A stretch of DNA of 64,000 nt from NIOZ-UU13 sp035528395. GTDB taxonomy: Bacteria > Planctomycetota > Phycisphaerae > Sedimentisphaerales > Anaerobacaceae. The DNA lies in NCBI GenBank assembly GCA_035528395.1, contig DATKYR010000269.1:46823-110822 (forward strand). The letters are read 5' to 3'. Positions 41,157 through 49,041 of this stretch are shown piece after piece. The translations under genes and the position numbers were made by a program. The notes under the pieces were generated by a model, which was not told the origin of the DNA, did no database searches, and saw nothing but the letters and a program-made list of their open reading frames with translations. Position 1 is the first letter of the stretch. Each line of letters begins with the position of its first letter.

Positions 41157-42026
41157 ATGGAAACCAATAGCGGTAAAAAAGCAAAGCTTTGCGTCAGTCA
41201 GCAGCATCCCGAGGACGAGCTAAAAGAATATCAGGCGAAATTCAAGGCTCTGTTCGACAATGTTTGCAGCGGAGTGGCAATATACGAAGCGAGAAACGAC
41301 GGTGAAGATTTTGTTTTTGTGGATTTTAACGCAGCGGCCGAAGAGATAGACCACATCAAAAAAGAAGAGCTGATAGGTAAAAGCGTCACTGAGGTCTTTC
41401 CCGGAGTCAAGGAGTTCGGCCTTTTTGAGGTTTTTCAACGAGTGTACAAGACGGGCACGCCGGAACACCACCCTATTTCAGTATACAAGGATGAAAGGAT
41501 CGCAGGCTGGCGTGAGAACTATGTATATAGATTGCCGTCAGGGCAGATTGTGGCTATATATGACGATGTTAGCGCGCGTAAACGTACCGAATTAATGACT
41601 CGGATGACTGACCAGTGCTTCCGCGCTATCGCAGACTATACTTATGATTGGGAGGTCTGGGTCGGTCCGACCAGCCGAGTTCTGTGGACGAATCCGGCGG
41701 TAAAGCGTGTCACCGGCTACAGCGTAAAAGAGCTTACGGCTATGTCGGATTACCCAATATGTGTCGTTTACGAGGAAGACCGTGAACGGATAGGCAGAGC
41801 TTTTCGGTCGGCCCTGAAAGGCAGTACGGGCAACGATGTCCAGTTCAGGATAGAGCGCAAGGATGGTAAGATAATCTGGGCGGCGATGTCCTGGCAGCCG
41901 ATATACGACGACAAAGGCAATTCGCTGGGACACCGCGAGAGCATTCGGGACATCACCGCACACAAAGAGGCTGAACAAGCGCTGGAAAAGGCTGGGCAGG
42001 AAAAAAAGAAGGAGGTTCCTGAATAA
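41157..42026 (+). CDS. PAS-domain protein without output domain
   Basis: 289 residues; ATG 41157 with AAGGTG upstream. Two PAS folds: residues about 30-140 (FKALFDNVCSGVAIYEARND, the FVDFNAAAEEIDHIKKEEL segment, QIVAIYDDVSARKRTE) and about 150-270 (CFRAIADYTYDWEVWVGPTS, AVKRVTGYSVKELTAMSDYP, GHRESIRDITAHKEAEQ). The protein ends in a short coiled coil (QALEKAGQEKKKEVPE) where such sensors usually continue into a histidine kinase or GGDEF domain; none follows here or in a neighbouring frame. It may be a truncated sensor or partner a kinase elsewhere. Its stop is 54 bases from the convergent lyase gene. Confidence 0.72.
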   Translation: METNSGKKAKLCVSQQHPEDELKEYQAKFKALFDNVCSGVAIYEARNDGEDFVFVDFNAAAEEIDHIKKEELIGKSVTEVFPGVKEFGLFEVFQRVYKTGTPEHHPISVYKDERIAGWRENYVYRLPSGQIVAIYDDVSARKRTELMTRMTDQCFRAIADYTYDWEVWVGPTSRVLWTNPAVKRVTGYSVKELTAMSDYPICVVYEEDRERIGRAFRSALKGSTGNDVQFRIERKDGKIIWAAMSWQPIYDDKGNSLGHRESIRDITAHKEAEQALEKAGQEKKKEVPE

Positions 42027-42080
42027 TAGTGAGGATGATTGAATAGGGTCTCAGCACCTGAAGGCCGTTGAGCTAACGCT

Positions 42081-43727
42081 TTAAACTCGGCTCGATAATG
42101 AATGTAGATACTCTTCGATGTTGGTGTAACCATCTCCGTCAAGGTCGCCATTCCCATCAGAAGCTTCCCCTGGATCCAGCCCCATCTCCAATTCCCAATC
42201 GTCCGGCATACCATCATGATCAGAATCAATTGGCGGACTCCCACTTGCGAGTTTGGGATAGCCACCGACGTCGTCCGGGGAATCGATAATTGAGCCGCTC
42301 TCCTTCTTCACATCGTTCACTACGCGACTATCAATCGCATCGCGCTGTGGTGTTGTCGCCCCTGCTCCTGCCAGCACTTTGTCCAGTGACTCGGCGGCAC
42401 TGTCCGTAGTAACAGGGGCAGTTGTGAATTTGGTGAAGCTGCGATACTTTTCCGGTGCGATGCCTTTCTCTCCCCAGCCGAAGCCGACAAGCGCCCAGTC
42501 ATCCATGTTCGGGTCGGGACGATGCGGGCCAATATTGTCTTCCACGTAAATCCTGGGATTAGCTTCGGGGAAAAGGATTTCGTACGGGCCTCTCTGAGTC
42601 GATGGCCCTGGAATGAAGTAGTTCCCGATGAAGTTCAGGAAAGTATTCGAGTCGTAGTCACTTATCTCGGCCGGCAGCACTCCCCAGTTATAGATGACGT
42701 TGTTCACAATGTCGTGGGTGCCTCCCTGGGAGATTAGCGGATTACGGAAATCATTGTGCGCCAGAAGGTTATGGTGCATCGATACGTGGTAGGAGCTGTC
42801 CCCGATAAGCACTCCGGCACTATGCGTGCGTTTGCGGTGACGGCTTCTGTTCAGCGCTTCGCTTATGATACACCACGAAATAGTAATATCGTGCGCACCG
42901 TACCAGGTGCTGACGGTCTCATCTTCCCCCCAGCTCGCCGAGACGTGGTCCACCACGATGTTATAGGCATCGTCGTTCTGCCCTGCGTACTTGCCCAAGA
43001 TACTAATCGCATCGTTTATATCGGCATCGACCGGACCTTTATTCCCCGGCCGCACGCGAATATGTTGGATAAGCACATCGTGTGTCATAATCGCAATGCC
43101 GGCACCTTTAATGCAGACTCCGCCCCCCGGAGCAGTCTGGCCCGCGATGGTCACAAACGGATAGGGAATTTGCAGCTCCGACTTAAGCTCGATGATTCCT
43201 GAAACACGAAAGACGATAATGCGAGGGGAAGGATTATTGATAGCCGCTCGCAGAGTTCCCGGCCCATCGTCCGCCAATGAAGTTACTTCTATCACCTTAC
43301 CTCCCCGTCCGGCGATGGTTCGGGTGCCAAAACCTTCAGCGCCGGGGAATACAGGCAATCCAACCTGCGGCTCAACAGGTCTCGGTGTGCTTGGGTTCTT
43401 TGGAGTTTCCGGCTTCAGTGCGTTGATGACCATGGGGATGCCGATGAGCACGATAAAACCCGCCAGAAGGATTGTACCCATTATTGTAAATACCCAGCCT
43501 GATGAGCGATTCTGTTTTTTGTGAGTCATTTTCACACCCAGATAAATAGCCGCCATAGGACACAGGCTCATAGCTGCCCATATAACAAGCGGCCCGGGGA
43601 ATTTCATCAGATAGGCATCGAAGATGTTGGCGACCCTGAAGTAAAAGAGCAGCAAAAGAATCCAGAGAAGTAACGGAATACTGAGTAGAAATAGACCTGT
43701 CTTTATATGTTTTAATGGTGTTTTCAT
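42081..43727 (-). CDS. Membrane-anchored pectate-lyase-like (PL1-type parallel beta-helix) protein
   Basis: 548 residues from ATG 43727. Three N-terminal membrane helices: about 10-30, 40-62 and 80-105. Then a proline-rich linker (ETPKNPSTPRPVEPQ) and a PL1-type beta-helix: VFPGAEGFGTRTIAGRGGKV, the VTSLADDGPGTLRAAINN motif, then IIVFRVSGIIEL and VHHNLLAHNDFRNP-like strands (as YHVSMHHNLLAHNDFRN). The C-terminal SDHDGMPDDWE and DLDGDGYTNIEEYL motifs form a calcium-binding dockerin/thrombospondin-type repeat. Probably a surface polysaccharide lyase or a catalytically inert relative; the lyase catalytic residues were not verified. It faces the sulfatase genes, so the pair suits sulfated-polysaccharide degradation. 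Confidence 0.78.
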   Translation of the reverse strand: MKTPLKHIKTGLFLLSIPLLLWILLLLFYFRVANIFDAYLMKFPGPLVIWAAMSLCPMAAIYLGVKMTHKKQNRSSGWVFTIMGTILLAGFIVLIGIPMVINALKPETPKNPSTPRPVEPQVGLPVFPGAEGFGTRTIAGRGGKVIEVTSLADDGPGTLRAAINNPSPRIIVFRVSGIIELKSELQIPYPFVTIAGQTAPGGGVCIKGAGIAIMTHDVLIQHIRVRPGNKGPVDADINDAISILGKYAGQNDDAYNIVVDHVSASWGEDETVSTWYGAHDITISWCIISEALNRSRHRKRTHSAGVLIGDSSYHVSMHHNLLAHNDFRNPLISQGGTHDIVNNVIYNWGVLPAEISDYDSNTFLNFIGNYFIPGPSTQRGPYEILFPEANPRIYVEDNIGPHRPDPNMDDWALVGFGWGEKGIAPEKYRSFTKFTTAPVTTDSAAESLDKVLAGAGATTPQRDAIDSRVVNDVKKESGSIIDSPDDVGGYPKLASGSPPIDSDHDGMPDDWELEMGLDPGEASDGNGDLDGDGYTNIEEYLHSLSSRV

Positions 43728-43744
43728 AAAGTTACCCCGGAGCC

Positions 43745-45196
43745 CTAATGATTGACATTAACATATTCGGCTGCAATCTTATCGTCGGTTCTTTCAACCC
43801 AGCCTTGCAAAAGCTGACGATGTGTATCCAGGACATCTTTGTAGCTCTCGACCTCAGCGAGGTTCTTCATTTCACTTGGGTCATTTTTCAGGTCTATTAG
43901 TTGTTCGCGGTGTCTACCTGAATCGTAAATACAGTACTTGAAGCGGCCTGTCGTCAGCATTCTTCCGTTCTGACTCTCTGAGACAACGAAATCACGCCAT
44001 TCTTTATTATCTTTTCCCTGCGCCAAAGCTCGCAGGCTCCTGCCGTGCAGTCCTTCAGGCGTTTCTATGCCTGCGTAATCGCAAAGGGTGGGAAGAAGGT
44101 CGAGACCGTTGGAAACCAGATGTTTATCATCAACCATGCCCTGAGGAATCACGCCCTTGTAACTCATTATGAATGGAACGCGCGCGGATTCCTCATAAAG
44201 CACCGACTTGTGCTCCATTTTGTGTGCAGAGTCCATGTCACCGTGGTCGCTGGTAAAGACTATCAGGGTGTTGTCTTCCAATCCCGCTTCTCGTAGTGCA
44301 TTCAGCACTGTCCTTATTTCCTTGTCAACCATTTCGGTCAATCGGCAATACGCCCAGCGGTGCAGACGCCATTGATTCTGAGTCCACTTCTCGCGGGCAT
44401 GTGCCCGGAAAGACCTTGCATTCACAAACTTTTGTGCTATGCACTCCGGCTCGCCTTCCGGCACTCCATGATTTGCGGGCAGCGGAGGGCAGTTCGCCTC
44501 CACAAAAGCGCTGATGTCACCGGTCTTTCGCGCACGATCCAGCACAGCCTCGCAAATTTTTGAATCCATGTTGGCTACCGGGGCTTTTCCCTGTGTGCGG
44601 TTGAAATCATTAATAGCCATATAGCAAATATCGTGTGGATTGATGAATGAGGCGAACAGGAAGAATGGTCTTGTGTGCTTTCCCTTGATGAATTTCGCGC
44701 AGGCATCGGCCAATCCCTGGCGCCGGTCTCTGGTTAGATTTCGATACCCAAGGTTCTGCACACCTTTCATCTTCTGCGGCAGGTGAACCTTGCCCCCATA
44801 GACTGTTTCGTAACCGGCCTTCTTAAAAAGGCGGCCGAGCGACTGTTCTATCATAACATCGGTCACGGCAGCCCGTTTAGAGTCATTGTTCTGACCCATG
44901 CCTATGGCGCTGGGCATAAGACCTGTCTGCAGACTGAACCGGCTCGGTACACAAACTGGGTTGCAGGCATAGGCTCTTTCAAACCTGATGCCCGAAGCGG
45001 CAAGTCGGTCCATCGCCGGCGTTTTAAGCCATTTATTTGACGTGCAGCTCATCATGCCTGCGTGCTGTTGGTCGGTCATAATGAAAAGGATATTAGGCCT
45101 TTTTCCCCTTGGACTATCCTCAGCTGATATTAACCCTCCGAGCATTAGTCCGATTGCACCGGCGGCTGTCGCTGTGATGAATTCTCGTCTTTTCAT
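43745..45196 (-). CDS. Sulfatase, family S1, Tat-exported
   Basis: 483 residues from ATG 45196; a TTG at 45208 adds four. Twin-arginine leader KRREFITATAAGAIGLMLGG. Sulfatase core RPNILFIMTDQQHAG (metal Asp) and the formylglycine consensus CVPSR (Cys82) within NPVCVPSRFSLQTG. TSDHGDMDSAHKMEHKSVLY carries further metal-site residues. The cysteine form requires oxidation to formylglycine before or at export; no such enzyme is in the window except, as a distant possibility, the radical SAM protein at 51824, which lacks support for that role. It lies 83 bases downstream of the other sulfatase gene in the same direction. Confidence 0.92.
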   Translation of the reverse strand: MKRREFITATAAGAIGLMLGGLISAEDSPRGKRPNILFIMTDQQHAGMMSCTSNKWLKTPAMDRLAASGIRFERAYACNPVCVPSRFSLQTGLMPSAIGMGQNNDSKRAAVTDVMIEQSLGRLFKKAGYETVYGGKVHLPQKMKGVQNLGYRNLTRDRRQGLADACAKFIKGKHTRPFFLFASFINPHDICYMAINDFNRTQGKAPVANMDSKICEAVLDRARKTGDISAFVEANCPPLPANHGVPEGEPECIAQKFVNARSFRAHAREKWTQNQWRLHRWAYCRLTEMVDKEIRTVLNALREAGLEDNTLIVFTSDHGDMDSAHKMEHKSVLYEESARVPFIMSYKGVIPQGMVDDKHLVSNGLDLLPTLCDYAGIETPEGLHGRSLRALAQGKDNKEWRDFVVSESQNGRMLTTGRFKYCIYDSGRHREQLIDLKNDPSEMKNLAEVESYKDVLDTHRQLLQGWVERTDDKIAAEYVNVNH

Positions 45197-45279
45197 TCTT
45201 TTATCCAAAGTCTAACTCAATTGTCTGCTTTCTGAATTTCGAATATGTTCTGCCGAATTGCCGACGTCACGCCTACCAT

Positions 45280-46815
45280 TCAATGATAATCCTTTCCGTT
45301 AAGACTGCGAACGACAGATGCCTGCCAGGATTCGAGTTCGGATTTCATGGAGTTCACCCGGTCAGTATCCCGGGTGACAAGGTCCTTTTGCTCTGCAGGG
45401 TCTTCTGCAAGATTATACAGCTGAAGTTTAACGTTTGCCTTCTTGTCCTGGATACGATGAAGCTTCCAGGGCCAGTCGAGCCATGCGGCGTGCCCTGGAA
45501 AACTGTCTTCCGGATATAGCCTGCTGATTTCGCCTGCATCTAAGCGCAATCGAAAGGTCTCGCTGCTTTCTTTACCTGCCTTCTGAACCTCGAGCAGCTC
45601 AGACATCCACTCCTGGCTCGGCGTTTTGATTCCACGGGTAGGATGATTCCAGAAACCCATCGGTTTCGGCCGAGCGTTCATCTTGCCGTTTATCAGTCGA
45701 ACCAGACTGATTCCGTCCAGCGGCGGTTGCTTCTCCAGCCGTACACCTGCAATCTCAAGAAGCGTAGGGTAAATGTCCGAGGTATTGCAGGGTACATTCG
45801 TGTTCCATGGTTTCGGAATTCGCGCAGGCCATTCAAGAATAGCAGGGACACGAAGGCCGCCTTCGTAGATATTGCCCTTGTTTCCACGCCCGCCTGTCGT
45901 TCCTACTTTTGGAAGCCCTCCGTTGTCACTGCAATACCAGAGAATCGTGTTCTTGTGAATACCGAGAGTTCTCAGCCCCTTGCGAAGCTTGCCAAAGGCG
46001 CGATCCATACCGGTTATCTCGCCGTAGAAGTGTTGTAGCTTCTTATCCTGGTCGGCATAGACAGCACGGTCCTCTTCGATCGCCTGGTGCGGCCCATGTG
46101 GAGAGCCGAACCAGACCACCGCTAAAAATGGTCGCAGCCCCCCAAAATGCTTGCCGATAAATTCCAGGGCGGCGTTCACCGTAACCATTGAGCTTTCGCC
46201 TTTGGTCTGAACGGCCACGCCTTCCCGGCTGAGAATAGGGTCATTGTCGAAAAAGTTCGGAGCCGAGAACCATTCATCGAACCCGCTCGCGCCGGGATTG
46301 ACGGGGCTGCCCTTACGCACCGAGCCAAGATGCCACTTGCCGAAGTGCCCGGTGACATATCCTGCCATCTTGAGGGCTTCGGCGATAGTGATTTCCTGCG
46401 GGCGAAGCGTGTGGCCCCATTGGAAGCATCCGAAACGGTTTGGATGACGGCCCGTCATAACACTCCCACGCGTAGGTGAGCAGACCGGCGCGGCGGCGTA
46501 GAAGCGGTCGAAACGCAAGGCAGAGGCGGCCATGGCGTCGAAGTTTGGAGTCTTGATGACCGGATGACCGTTGTAGGCCATATCGCCCCAGCCCTGGTCG
46601 TCGGCCATGCAGAGGACAATATTGGGTTTTCTGGAAAATCCGGTGCCCGAAGTCGAGATGCATCCCGCCACGGCAAGACAGACGCCCGCACCGGCCGCTT
46701 TCAAAAACTCACGACGTTCCATTTGTGGAACGTCCACAATCTCTACTTTCTTCGCAGATGCCCCCGCTTGTTGCCGGCGGGGGTTAAGTTCCTTTTTGAA
46801 ATCAATCTTTGTCAT
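45280..46815 (-). CDS. Sulfatase, family S1, exported
   Basis: 511 residues from ATG 46815 behind GAGGAGA. Its first 31 residues (MTKIDFKKELNPRRQQAGAS and on) are an unusual extension; the real Tat leader is MERREFLKAAGAGVCLAVAG (lipobox-like VAGC, Cys52). The extension includes NPRRQQAGAS, encoded by a dispersed 23-base palindrome (46761-46783). The catalytic core has IVLCMADDQGWGDM, and the formylglycine motif CSPTRG (Cys112), then VWFGSPHGPH and WYCSDNGGLP. It hydrolyses sulfate esters of polysaccharides outside the cytoplasm. If ATG 46722 is the real start the extension is absent, but that ATG lacks a ribosome site. Confidence 0.9.
   Translation of the reverse strand: MTKIDFKKELNPRRQQAGASAKKVEIVDVPQMERREFLKAAGAGVCLAVAGCISTSGTGFSRKPNIVLCMADDQGWGDMAYNGHPVIKTPNFDAMAASALRFDRFYAAAPVCSPTRGSVMTGRHPNRFGCFQWGHTLRPQEITIAEALKMAGYVTGHFGKWHLGSVRKGSPVNPGASGFDEWFSAPNFFDNDPILSREGVAVQTKGESSMVTVNAALEFIGKHFGGLRPFLAVVWFGSPHGPHQAIEEDRAVYADQDKKLQHFYGEITGMDRAFGKLRKGLRTLGIHKNTILWYCSDNGGLPKVGTTGGRGNKGNIYEGGLRVPAILEWPARIPKPWNTNVPCNTSDIYPTLLEIAGVRLEKQPPLDGISLVRLINGKMNARPKPMGFWNHPTRGIKTPSQEWMSELLEVQKAGKESSETFRLRLDAGEISRLYPEDSFPGHAAWLDWPWKLHRIQDKKANVKLQLYNLAEDPAEQKDLVTRDTDRVNSMKSELESWQASVVRSLNGKDYH
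46761..46783 (+). repeat. 23-base palindrome in the sulfatase leader coding region
   Basis: CCCCCGC-TTGTTGCC-GCGGGGG. The second copy lies 172 bases away at 46933-46955, upstream of the gene and one base different. In the gene it encodes part of NPRRQQAGAS, in frame. Confidence 0.75.
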
Positions 46816-46898
46816 TAATATCTCCTCTTGAAAGGTCTAACGATGCGGCTCATCGGCGCTGCATTTTATACGGTTCAACTATAATACGGCAGCTATTT

Positions 46899-46904
46899 TG
46901 TCAA
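46899..46904 (-). promoter_or_regulatory. Candidate -35 of the sulfatase gene at 45280
   Basis: On the minus strand TTGACA (46899-46904), followed downstream by an AT-rich TATTATAGT stretch (about 46878-46886), resembles a housekeeping promoter. The spacing to the possible -10 is 12 to 15 bases, not ideal. Confidence 0.3.
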
Positions 46905-46932
46905 GGGAGAAAATGACCTTGGCATGGGCCTG

Positions 46933-46955
46933 CCCCCGCTTGTTGCTGGCGGGGG
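46933..46955 (+). repeat. 23-base palindrome, intergenic copy
   Basis: CCCCCGC-TTGTTGCT-GCGGGGG, intergenic twin of 46761-46783, between the sulfatase and lexA genes. Confidence 0.7.
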
Positions 46956-46992
46956 ATGCCCAGGAACATCCCAAAATATTTATAATTTCCCC

Positions 46993-47021
46993 TTGATTGT
47001 ATGGTCAAATGACCATATATT
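46993..47021 (+). promoter_or_regulatory. lexA promoter with overlapping LexA-type operator
   Basis: TTGATT (46993-46998), a 17-base spacer and TATATT (47016-47021) form a good sigma-70 promoter 28 bases before the lexA ATG. The spacer carries a palindrome at 47000-47017, TATGGTCA-AA-TGACCATA, overlapping the -10. This is where an autoregulating LexA would be expected to bind. The sequence differs from the E. coli and Bacillus SOS boxes. Confidence 0.6.
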
Positions 47022-47048
47022 GTAATAAGATTGTTTGAAAGGGCGATT

Positions 47049-47663
47049 ATGGAACCCCTTACAGAAAAACAGCAAAAAGTGTTCGAGTTTGTTGAGAAAC
47101 GGCTGCAGGATAATAGGCCGCCGAGTCAGAGGGAAGTGGCGGAGCACCTTGGCCTTGCTCAAAATGCAGCTTATCAGCTTATCAACTATCTCAAGAAAAA
47201 GGGATATTTGGTGGATTTAGGCGGCCATCGAGGACTCAGACTATCCAGGGAATATCTCGAAAAGAAAAGGCAAACTGACGGCGTTCCTGTTGTGGGCAGA
47301 GTGGCTGCGGGCGAGCCGATATTAGCCCAGGAAAATATCGAAGGATACATAGACCTGAAAGATTTGTTCGGCCGGTCTAAGAATAGATTTATTCTAAAGG
47401 TCGTCGGTGATAGTATGGCTGATGAAGGTATTATGGATGGTGACTACGTGGTGATACAGCCCCGCCAAAAAATCGAAAATGGCCAAATCGGTGTGGTATT
47501 GCTGGATGATGAAGCTACCGTTAAAAGAATATATTTCCAGCGGGGCCGAATAGCACTTGAGCCGGCCAACAAAGCAGCAGGATATAAAACTAAATATATA
47601 AGACGGGGCGATAAAAACGTTCGTATAATTGGTAAGGTAACAGGTTGTTTCAGAATGCTGTGA
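47049..47663 (+). CDS. lexA: LexA repressor
   Basis: 204 residues from ATG 47049 with AAAGGG upstream; a TTG at 47031 is rejected. Winged helix N-terminus (residues about 5-65, with PPSQREVAEHLGL as recognition region) and S24 peptidase C-terminus. Autocleavage would occur at Ala87-Gly88 in VGRVAAGEPILA; Ser122 in VVGDSMADEGI and Lys159 in ATVKRIYF form the catalytic dyad. It represses SOS genes until RecA stimulates cleavage. The palindrome in its own promoter, and its position at the head of DUF72, umuD and umuC, indicates local SOS control. Confidence 0.93.
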   Translation: MEPLTEKQQKVFEFVEKRLQDNRPPSQREVAEHLGLAQNAAYQLINYLKKKGYLVDLGGHRGLRLSREYLEKKRQTDGVPVVGRVAAGEPILAQENIEGYIDLKDLFGRSKNRFILKVVGDSMADEGIMDGDYVVIQPRQKIENGQIGVVLLDDEATVKRIYFQRGRIALEPANKAAGYKTKYIRRGDKNVRIIGKVTGCFRML

Positions 47664-47664
47664 A

Positions 47665-47687
47665 CCCCGCCCATAGGATGGGCGGGG
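47665..47687 (+). repeat. GC-rich hairpin between lexA and the DUF72 gene
   Basis: CCCCGCCCAT-AGG-ATGGGCGGGG starts two bases after the lexA stop. No T-run follows, so it is not a classic terminator; it may be a palindromic element of the type seen elsewhere. Read-through into the next gene (ATG 47703, ribosome site AGGAG) is plausible. Confidence 0.5.
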
Positions 47688-47702
47688 TGAATAGGAGCAA
47701 TA

Positions 47703-48563
47703 ATGTCTGGTCAGATTTACATAGGCATAGCGGGCTGGTCTTATCCGGATTGGAAGGGAATTGTGTATACAAGCTCAAAGATTGACCAGCTTGAATATGT
47801 AAGCAGGTTTGTGGACTGTTTGGAGATTAACAGCACTTTTTACCGGCCGCCGTTTGAAAAAACCACAAAATCATGGCTCCAGAAAACTTCAAAACGCCCG
47901 GATTTTTTCTTCACCGCCAAGCTGCACCGAAGCTTCACCCACGAAGGCAAGATCGATGCGGAAATCATAAGGCATTTTCATAAAGGCTTTGAACCTTTCC
48001 TCGAAGCGGGCAAGCTTAGGCATCTGCTGATTCAATTCAGATATGACTTTGATGATACTAACCGGAATCGACACCATTTAACTGAAATAATAAAAAGTTT
48101 TTCTAAGGCCTTTAGTTTGGCGGTAGAGGTAAGGCACAAATCATGGCAAATGCCGGATGCCCTGGATTTCCTGGAGCAGCTTGGAGTTACAGTCTGCAAC
48201 CTTGATTATCCAACTACCTGGAACTCGTTTGACATGCAGCAATGCACCGTAGGCAGAAATGGTTATTTCAGGATGCACGGCAGGAATGCGGAAAAATGGT
48301 TTAGCAAGGCCGGCAGAGATGAGACTTATGACTACTATTACAATGAAGATGAGCTTACTCAAATAAAACAGAGGGTCGGTGAATTAGCCAAAGCACTTAA
48401 AACACTCACTGTTATTGCTAACAATCATTATCGAGGTGCTGAGCTTGCCAACGCCCTTGAGCTAAAGGCCTTAATCACCGGCCAAAAACAACCCGTTCCC
48501 GAAGGACTTTTGAGAGCTTATCCGAACCTGACAAGGATTGCTTCAAATAAGCAGCTTTTTTAA
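47703..48563 (+). CDS. DUF72-family protein
   Basis: 286 residues; ATG 47703 with AGGAGC upstream. The TIM-barrel-like DUF72 (YecE) motifs are present: GIAGWSYPDWKGIVY, VDCLEINSTFYRPP, FFTAKLHRSFTHEG, LLIQFRYDFDD, EVRHKSWQM and ANNHYRGAELANAL. The family has no firmly established reaction in bacteria. Its place between lexA and umuD-umuC, with only 39 and 21 base gaps, argues that it is part of the SOS operon here and may have a role in damage tolerance. Confidence 0.88.
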   Translation: MSGQIYIGIAGWSYPDWKGIVYTSSKIDQLEYVSRFVDCLEINSTFYRPPFEKTTKSWLQKTSKRPDFFFTAKLHRSFTHEGKIDAEIIRHFHKGFEPFLEAGKLRHLLIQFRYDFDDTNRNRHHLTEIIKSFSKAFSLAVEVRHKSWQMPDALDFLEQLGVTVCNLDYPTTWNSFDMQQCTVGRNGYFRMHGRNAEKWFSKAGRDETYDYYYNEDELTQIKQRVGELAKALKTLTVIANNHYRGAELANALELKALITGQKQPVPEGLLRAYPNLTRIASNKQLF

Positions 48564-48584
48564 TATGACCAGTGTAATCAGGAT

Positions 48585-49016
48585 ATGAAGACCAAAGCCG
48601 AAGTAATCTATATGCCGGATTTGTCGACAAAGTATCGGCAATCTTTGTTTGAGGCGGTGGTGTCGGCGGGATTTCCATCACCGGCTGCTGACTATGAGGA
48701 AGACAAGCTCGACTTAAACAGGTATTTGATTAAAAATCCGGCGGCAACATTTTTTGTAAGGGTTACCGGCTATTCTATGATGGGGGCCGGGATTTATTCG
48801 GGCGACCTTCTGGTGGTTGACCGCAGTCTTGAACCGAGAGACAAAAGCGTGGTGATTGCGGTCATAGATGGTGAGCTGACCGTCAAAAGAATAAGAATAG
48901 GGAAAAAGAAAATAACTTTAGAGCCGGAAAACGAAAACTACTCTGTTCAGCAAATCACCGAAGATACCGACTTTCAGGTCTGGGGAGTAGTTACCAATGT
49001 GATACACGCATTATGA
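48585..49016 (+). CDS. umuD: UmuD-like S24 peptidase (error-prone polymerase subunit)
   Basis: 143 residues from ATG 48585. It is close to UmuD in length and residues: cleavage site Ala28-Gly29 in SAGFPSPAADY, Ser64 in TGYSMMGAGI and Lys101 in ELTVKRIRIG (offset four from E. coli Ser60/Lys97). After RecA-stimulated cleavage it should pair with UmuC to form Pol V. A half-site ATGACCA at about 48565 resembles one arm of the palindrome in the lexA promoter, so a second LexA site is possible but weak. Its stop overlaps the displaced umuC start. Confidence 0.92.
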   Translation: MKTKAEVIYMPDLSTKYRQSLFEAVVSAGFPSPAADYEEDKLDLNRYLIKNPAATFFVRVTGYSMMGAGIYSGDLLVVDRSLEPRDKSVVIAVIDGELTVKRIRIGKKKITLEPENENYSVQQITEDTDFQVWGVVTNVIHAL

Positions 49017-49018
49017 AA

Positions 49019-49041
49019 GGGTTCCCGCCTTGCGGGGTTCC
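49019..49041 (+). repeat. 23-base palindromic element inserted at codon 3 of umuC
   Basis: GGGTTCCCGCC-TTG-CGGGGTTCC. Removing these 23 bases joins ATGAAA (49013-49018) directly to AAAGAGATATTTGG, giving MKKEIFGLVDCNN, a perfect umuC start overlapping the umuD stop (ATGA). The element is 23 bases, not a multiple of three, so it shifts the frame. Confidence 0.7.

Noticed and set aside
47665..47687. Intrinsic terminator of lexA
   Set aside because: Strong stem but no T-run on the plus strand; the next gene starts close by with a good ribosome site. Listed as a hairpin repeat.
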